A stretch of DNA of 6,130 nt from Caldilineaceae bacterium. GTDB taxonomy: Bacteria > Chloroflexota > Anaerolineae > Caldilineales > Caldilineaceae. A program made the translations under genes and the position numbers. The stretch is from contig WGCB01000644.1 of the NCBI GenBank assembly GCA_015494005.1, positions 1 through 6,130 on the forward strand. The letters run 5' to 3'. A model generated the notes under the pieces. It did no database searches. It was not told where the DNA came from and saw nothing but the letters and a program-made list of their open reading frames with translations. Below, in pieces: positions 5,164 through 6,130 of this stretch. Position 1 is the stretch's first letter. Every line of letters starts with the position of its first letter.

Positions 5164-5949
5164 GTGAAACAGCGGATCCTCGCAGCTCTGATCGCTCTGC
5201 CTCTGGTTCTCATCCCCATCTGGCTGGGCGGGCTCTGGTGGGTGGCCCTGGTGACCCTGCTCGCCGTCTGGGCGGGCTGGGAGCTCTACTCCCTCCTGGC
5301 CCAGAGCGGCTACCCGGCCAGCCTCTGGCTGGGCATCCCCTGGCTGCTGCTCCTGGTCTACACCGGCTGGCAGCCCCAGCGCCTGCCCCTGGCCCCCATC
5401 CTGGTGCTGGGGGTCATCGCCACCCTCATCCGCGCCCTCTACCGCACAGAGAAACCCCTGGTCTACTGGCTGAGCACCCTGGCCGGGGCCCTCTACCTGG
5501 GCACCCTCATCGCCCAGATCACCGCGCTGCGCCTGGCGCCGGACGGCCTCTGGTGGCTGCTCCTGGGACTGCTCATCACCTGGGGCAACGACACCCTGGC
5601 CTACCTGGTGGGCATCACCCTGGGACGGCACAAGCTCTGGCCCCGGCTCAGCCCCAAGAAGACCTGGGAGGGCACCCTGGGAGGCTGGGTGACCGCCGCC
5701 CTGATCAGCGGGGCCATGCTGGCCTCCACCCCGCTGCCCGGCAGCTTCGCCCTGGGGCTGCTCATCGGCCTGGGCGGGGGCGTCCTAGCCCTCTTCGGGG
5801 ACCTGTCCGTGAGCATGATCAAGCGGCAGGCCGGAGTCAAGGACAGCAGCCACCTCTTCCCCGGCCACGGCGGCCTCCTGGACCGGCTGGACAGCATCCT
5901 CTTCGTGATCCCCTACATCTCCCTGGTGATGCAGCTCCTCACCCGCTGA
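5164..5949 (+). CDS. cdsA: Phosphatidate cytidylyltransferase (CDP-diacylglycerol synthase)
   Basis: CdsA makes CDP-diacylglycerol from phosphatidic acid and CTP in the inner membrane, the branch point to all major phospholipids. The 261-residue product is very hydrophobic, with roughly eight or nine membrane segments, the first two at about 5-22 and 24-42. The family signature is complete at 217-243: S217, K220-R221, K226-D227, H235-G-G and D240-R-L-D243, whose aspartates serve metal binding in the family. Upstream are GNDTLAYLVG (141-150) and LSPKKTWEGTLGGW (162-175), also typical. The GTG at 5164 is chosen because KQRILAALIALPLVL matches family N-termini and no upstream in-frame start is present. 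No good Shine-Dalgarno precedes it, only scattered GAG, unlike the other five genes. UMP kinase, two genes upstream of uppS, feeds the CTP pool that CdsA uses. Confidence 0.95.
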   Translation: MKQRILAALIALPLVLIPIWLGGLWWVALVTLLAVWAGWELYSLLAQSGYPASLWLGIPWLLLLVYTGWQPQRLPLAPILVLGVIATLIRALYRTEKPLVYWLSTLAGALYLGTLIAQITALRLAPDGLWWLLLGLLITWGNDTLAYLVGITLGRHKLWPRLSPKKTWEGTLGGWVTAALISGAMLASTPLPGSFALGLLIGLGGGVLALFGDLSVSMIKRQAGVKDSSHLFPGHGGLLDRLDSILFVIPYISLVMQLLTR

Positions 5950-6011
5950 TCTCCCAGGGCCTCCACCTCCCCAGGCATTCAGACCCAGACACCCAGACGC
6001 TCAGATGTCCC
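5950..6011. other. Convergent gap between cdsA and rpe without a clear terminator
   Basis: This short gap separates two genes that point at each other. It has no strong inverted repeat and no T-tract on either strand. It contains a loose run of CAGAC units at 5980, 5986 and 5994, with a degenerate copy (CAGAT) at 6002. Termination here may use Rho, or transcripts may run into the opposing gene. Confidence 0.4.
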
Positions 6012-6130
6012 TCAGCCTCGCCGGGCCGCGAGGCGCAGCTGCTCCAGGTTCTCCGCCACGGAGGCCCGGTCGTTGTAGACCGCGCTGCCGGCCACGATGA
6101 TGTTGGCCCCGGCCCGCACCACCTCCCCGA
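6012..6130 (-). CDS. rpe: Ribulose-phosphate 3-epimerase, C-terminal fragment
   Basis: The minus strand from the window edge to a TGA at 6012-6014 encodes 38 residues containing VVRAGANIIVAGSAVYN. This matches the last phosphate-binding loop of ribulose-5-phosphate 3-epimerase (family pattern GA-[DN]-x-x-V-A-G-S-A-[IV]-[FY]), a TIM-barrel enzyme of the pentose phosphate pathway and Calvin cycle that interconverts ribulose 5-phosphate and xylulose 5-phosphate. The final residues, ENLEQLRLAARRG, form the expected closing helix. The start lies beyond the window. It converges on cdsA and is not part of that operon. Related TIM-barrel phosphate enzymes are possible, but the AGSAVY motif favours Rpe. 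Confidence 0.82.
   Translation of the reverse strand, partial: GEVVRAGANIIVAGSAVYNDRASVAENLEQLRLAARRG

Noticed and set aside
4209..5631. Minus-strand open frames opposite uppS and cdsA
   Set aside because: The low-complexity translations are rich in Gly, Gln and Val with no recognisable domain; they are shadows of uppS and cdsA.
1..6130. Mobile elements, CRISPR arrays or a defence system
   Set aside because: There are no transposase or integrase motifs, no terminal inverted repeats with target duplications and no regularly spaced repeats. All complete genes are core housekeeping genes with uniform composition.

Overview
The window is a GC-rich stretch of a bacterial chromosome carrying the conserved translation and envelope cluster rpsB-tsf-pyrH-frr-uppS-cdsA on the + strand. 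It is flanked on the left by the last 45 codons of an OmpR/PhoB-type response regulator (+) and on the right by the last 38 codons of ribulose-phosphate 3-epimerase (-, convergent). Codon third positions are dominated by G/C, and three of the six complete genes (rpsB, uppS, cdsA) use GTG starts. EF-Ts is short (200 aa, Thermus-like), and S2 has a long Glu/Ala-rich tail. Together these suggest a GC-rich, possibly thermophilic lineage such as Chloroflexota or its neighbours. This placement is a guess; 16S rRNA or a ribosomal-protein phylogeny would decide it.

Layout: response regulator 3' end (2-139); an intrinsic terminator (206-232); an rpsB promoter (292-321) and a roughly 180-nt leader with a long-range helix; rpsB (506-1471); a 215-nt gap with several hairpins; tsf (1687-2289); a 10-bp terminator-like hairpin (2292-2327); pyrH (2451-3182); a second terminator (3204-3236); an AT-rich island with a good extended -10 promoter (3294-3323); frr (3470-4027); a structured 259-nt gap with a third terminator hairpin (4192-4223); uppS (4287-5027); a 136-nt gap with two hairpins; cdsA (5164-5949); a 62-nt convergent gap; and the rpe 3' end (6012-6130).

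The genes join protein synthesis (S2, EF-Ts, ribosome recycling factor) to nucleotide supply (UMP kinase) and to envelope lipid precursors (undecaprenyl-PP synthase, CDP-diacylglycerol synthase). The gene order is the widespread one. What stands out is that no two genes overlap or abut. Every gap is 136-287 nt long and contains at least one strong inverted repeat, three of them terminator-like. The cluster therefore looks transcriptionally subdivided or attenuated rather than a simple tight operon.

I see no mobile element, CRISPR array, tRNA or rRNA, and no evidence of a new multi-gene system. The points most worth a second look are the candidate RNA structures in the gaps, the C-terminal cysteine of the short EF-Ts, and the acidic S2 tail.
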